The position numbers were made by a program, and so were the translations under genes. Shown here piece after piece: positions 23,329 through 24,832 of a stretch of 24,832 bases of DNA (position 1 is its first letter; each line of letters begins with the position of its first letter). The DNA is from Rhodobacteraceae bacterium UBA3069 (GTDB lineage Bacteria; Pseudomonadota; Alphaproteobacteria; Rhodobacterales; Rhodobacteraceae), in the NCBI GenBank assembly GCA_002366795.1, contig DFBX01000121.1, positions 1 through 24,832 of the forward strand, written 5' to 3'. The notes beneath the pieces were generated by a model. That model worked only from the letters and a program-made list of their open reading frames with translations. It did no database searches and was not told where the DNA came from.

Positions 23329-23658
23329 TCAGGCGGAGGTTTGAACGGGTAGGTTGCTGCGCAGCGCCTCCATCGCGCGCAGGAAGCCGAGGCCGAGGCA
23401 GAGGATGACAAACCCAATGGCCGGCGGCAGGGCAATGTTCATGGACTCGCCCGCCAGTGGCAGGGCTGCGCCGGTCAGCAATACACCGCCCGTTCCGATG
23501 GCGGCAAAGCCGGTGGCGGTCGTCACGCTGACCACCTTTGCGGCGGGTCCGTTTTGCGGGCAATCCCGCATGGATGCGCCGATTTTCAGGATCATGGTGG
23601 TAAGGATAGCAACGGCGCTTAGCCCGAGGGCAAGGTAGGTGATGGCGGTGGTCAGCAT
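23329..23658 (-). CDS. Small multi-TM membrane protein, unknown
   Basis: 109-aa hydrophobic protein with three or four candidate helices: about 5-25 (AITYLALGLSAVAILTTMIL), 45-70 (the Gly/Ala-rich VTTATGFAAIGTGGVLLTGA) and 75-95 (NIALPPAIGFVILCLGLGFL). A short polar loop MRDCPQNGP lies between the first two. No recognised domain. AAAGGA sits 7-8 nt before the ATG at 23658, which follows the upstream gene's stop by 25 nt. It is the last gene of a three-gene set ended by the terminator at 23257-23290. It does not resemble its two neighbours. Confidence 0.72.
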   Translation of the reverse strand: MLTTAITYLALGLSAVAILTTMILKIGASMRDCPQNGPAAKVVSVTTATGFAAIGTGGVLLTGAALPLAGESMNIALPPAIGFVILCLGLGFLRAMEALRSNLPVQTSA

Positions 23659-23683
23659 TGTTCGTTTCCTTTGTTATGGGGCG

Positions 23684-24196
23684 TCAGGCTTGGTATGCAA
23701 ATGATGTGTGTGGCCTAGGATCGGGCGGCGAAATGGGCCTGTTCGCGCGATATACACGTTCAAGGTCGCTGCGGAGTTTGGGCAGTAATATGCGGTAAAG
23801 CCATGCAAAAAGCGCGCCCCAGATAAGCGACATAAGGCTGCCGAAAGCACCGTAGATGAGCAGGGAACCCAAGGCGTCCGATGTTCCATTGCGCAGCAAA
23901 TAGCCAGATATTTCCAGTGTTGCGGCCAAGTTGCCGAGCAACGCCAGCAATGCGATTTTGGCGCAGTCCGGCCCAGTGCGCGGCATTTGCCACAGCAGCA
24001 CGGGCAGCCCCAGCAGCAGCCAGAGCGGACCGCCGAAAAAGACCGCCGCCGCTGGCACGATCAGCCAGCAGAGCGCAAGGGCAGGGATCAGTGGCGCGGC
24101 GACAAAGGCCAGCGCAAAGGCCATCGGGTCAATGATATGGCGCGCGGGTTCGGGTGGAATGCGGGGGCCGATCGGGTCGTGTGATCTGTCGGTCAT
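23684..24196 (-). CDS. Four-TM membrane protein, unknown, paralogue of the upstream gene
   Basis: 170-aa protein: a polar Pro-rich N-terminus (about 1-20), four hydrophobic segments up to about residue 140, and a basic, Pro-rich cytoplasmic tail. AFALAFVAAPLIPALALCWL, GGPLWLLLGLPVLLWQMPR and FGSLMSLIWGALFAWLYRIL mark the helices. AAAGGA lies 7 nt before the ATG at 24196, which is 12 nt after the stop of the upstream gene. Its second and last helices share residue patterns with that gene product (GLP-x3-W-x2-R-x2-GP and W-GA-x-F-x3-Y), so the pair probably arose by duplication. Function not recognised. Confidence 0.75.
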   Translation of the reverse strand: MTDRSHDPIGPRIPPEPARHIIDPMAFALAFVAAPLIPALALCWLIVPAAAVFFGGPLWLLLGLPVLLWQMPRTGPDCAKIALLALLGNLAATLEISGYLLRNGTSDALGSLLIYGAFGSLMSLIWGALFAWLYRILLPKLRSDLERVYRANRPISPPDPRPHTSFAYQA

Positions 24197-24208
24197 TTTC
24201 GTGTCCTT

Positions 24209-24631
24209 TCAGATCGCACAACGCGTTTCGATGGCGCTGTAGATGCAGCTGAAAATGGCGCCCCAGAGCGCGGCAAAGGGCAGGCCGAAGGCTAGGTTCA
24301 TGGTTGCGTAATTGGTCCATTCGCGGATCGAGAGGGACCAACCCGCCAGCAAGAGCAGCGCAAAGGGCAGCAGAACCGCCAGCATGGCTGCGGCGATAAG
24401 GTGCAGCGGTCCGGCACCGTGGTGGCGGATCATCCAGTGTATCGCAGGCAGTCCGAAAATGACCCATGGGATTGCGCCGAAAACAGGTCCGGCTAGCAGG
24501 ATCATCACGATGGGGCCATTGGCATTAAACGGAAGGACGAAAACCATGGAGGTTGCCGGTGCCAATGCGGCCAGAAGAAATGCAATCGAATTGACCCGGT
24601 GTATTGCGCTTTTGTCAGTTATTTCTGTCAT
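24209..24631 (-). CDS. Four-TM membrane protein, unknown
   Basis: 140-aa protein from the ATG at 24631, beginning MTEITDKSAIHRVNS. Four hydrophobic segments follow. Shared patterns with the downstream 170-aa protein include IFGLPAIHWMIRHHGAGP and FGLPFAALWGAIFSCIYSAI. A GTG at 24685 is in frame and would add 18 residues, but those codons run through a 10-bp tandem repeat and read as low-quality peptide, so they are probably not translated. No good Shine-Dalgarno precedes 24631 (only AAAAG, about 9 nt away), and AAGGA lies too far upstream. The promoter region may have been altered by the nearby insertion-type sequence. Function not recognised. Confidence 0.68.
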   Translation of the reverse strand: MTEITDKSAIHRVNSIAFLLAALAPATSMVFVLPFNANGPIVMILLAGPVFGAIPWVIFGLPAIHWMIRHHGAGPLHLIAAAMLAVLLPFALLLLAGWSLSIREWTNYATMNLAFGLPFAALWGAIFSCIYSAIETRCAI

Positions 24632-24659
24632 TATAGAAACTTTTATACTGCGAGTCCTT

Positions 24660-24689
24660 GAACACCCGAGAACACCCGAGAACACCCGA
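24660..24689. repeat. Triple tandem 10-bp repeat
   Basis: Three perfect head-to-tail copies of GAACACCCGA at 24660-24669, 24670-24679 and 24680-24689, immediately upstream of the membrane-protein operon and 44 bp before the transposase-like start. Period 10 does not preserve a reading frame, which argues against a coding role. It could be a slippage product or a set of helically phased binding sites. Confidence 0.85.
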
Positions 24690-24732
24690 AGAACTGCTTG
24701 ACGATTTAGGCGTAGTAGATTCAGGTCGATGC

Positions 24733-24832
24733 ATGATCCGCCCGGGTTTTCTCTCTTCTCCCGCCCGCCTCGAATTGCTGGCTTGTGTGAAGCGTCAGCG
24801 TGAAGACCACGGGATTGCCCGTCGGGCGAATG
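24733..24832 (+). CDS. Probable IS630-type transposase, 5' fragment (window edge)
   Basis: 33 codons open from the ATG at 24733 to the end of the window. RLELLACVKRQREDHGIARR followed by AN matches, from memory, the N-terminal helix-turn-helix region of a Rhodobacterales IS630-family transposase group, in which this basic stretch leads into an LLDDG motif. The catalytic DDE domain is outside the window, so the element cannot be shown intact. The inverted-repeat end presumably lies in 24690-24732, but I cannot delimit it without the other end. It is transcribed away from the membrane-protein operon and may have separated that operon from its original promoter. An unrelated HTH protein is the main alternative. 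Confidence 0.5.
   Translation, partial: MIRPGFLSSPARLELLACVKRQREDHGIARRAN

Noticed and set aside
24660..24689. CRISPR-like repeat
   Set aside because: Copies are 10 bp and directly abutting with no spacers; it is a simple tandem repeat.

Overview
The window looks like a chromosomal stretch of a marine alphaproteobacterium of the Rhodobacterales (Roseobacter group). The evidence is the high-GC coding sequence, the run pteridine-reductase-like SDR / uvrC / pgsA / moaD / moaE, the plant-type glutamate-cysteine ligase behind rsmE, and ubiA divergent from rsmE. No rRNA, tRNA or CRISPR array was found. Genus cannot be fixed from the sequence alone.

Region 1 (1-8246, all minus strand) is a surface-polysaccharide locus read from right to left. 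The upstream unit (8246 to 3110) encodes a sulfotransferase-like protein, a Wzx-type flippase, a Wzy-like polymerase/ligase, a GT2 glycosyltransferase and a second, canonical PAPS-type sulfotransferase. Genes overlap or nearly touch. After a 265-bp AT-rich gap follow a WecG/TagA-family glycosyltransferase, gmd (GDP-mannose 4,6-dehydratase) and fcl (GDP-fucose synthase, cut by the left edge). Together these suggest a GDP-L-fucose-fed, Wzx/Wzy-type and possibly sulfated polysaccharide. The initiating transferase and export genes are not in view.

Region 2 (8247-12976, plus strand) starts with a 218-bp divergent intergenic region holding three regularly spaced GCAATYGC-type elements. Then come a two-gene ABC-2 exporter, a strong hairpin, a compact S49 (SppA-like) peptidase, a 56-aa membrane/Cys-cluster protein, a calcium/sodium antiporter and a pteridine-reductase-like SDR.

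Region 3 (12977-16986, plus) has a 313-bp gap with a perfect DnaA box, then uvrC, pgsA, moaD, moaE and a small SCP2-like protein: nucleotide excision repair, phosphatidylglycerol synthesis and molybdopterin synthase.

Region 4 (16987-20519, minus) holds a coiled-coil membrane protein translationally coupled to a large OmpA-domain protein, and ubiA (ubiquinone synthesis). Region 5 (20533-23234, plus) is rsmE, a two-TM hypothetical and gshA, closed by a bidirectional terminator.

Region 6 (23329-24832) is a minus-strand set of three small unrecognised membrane proteins, two of which look like paralogues of each other. Beyond them are a triple 10-bp tandem repeat and the first codons of a probable IS630-type transposase cut by the right edge. 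Most of the window is ordinary; the polysaccharide-sulfation locus, the divergent regulatory array and the small membrane proteins are the parts that deserve attention.
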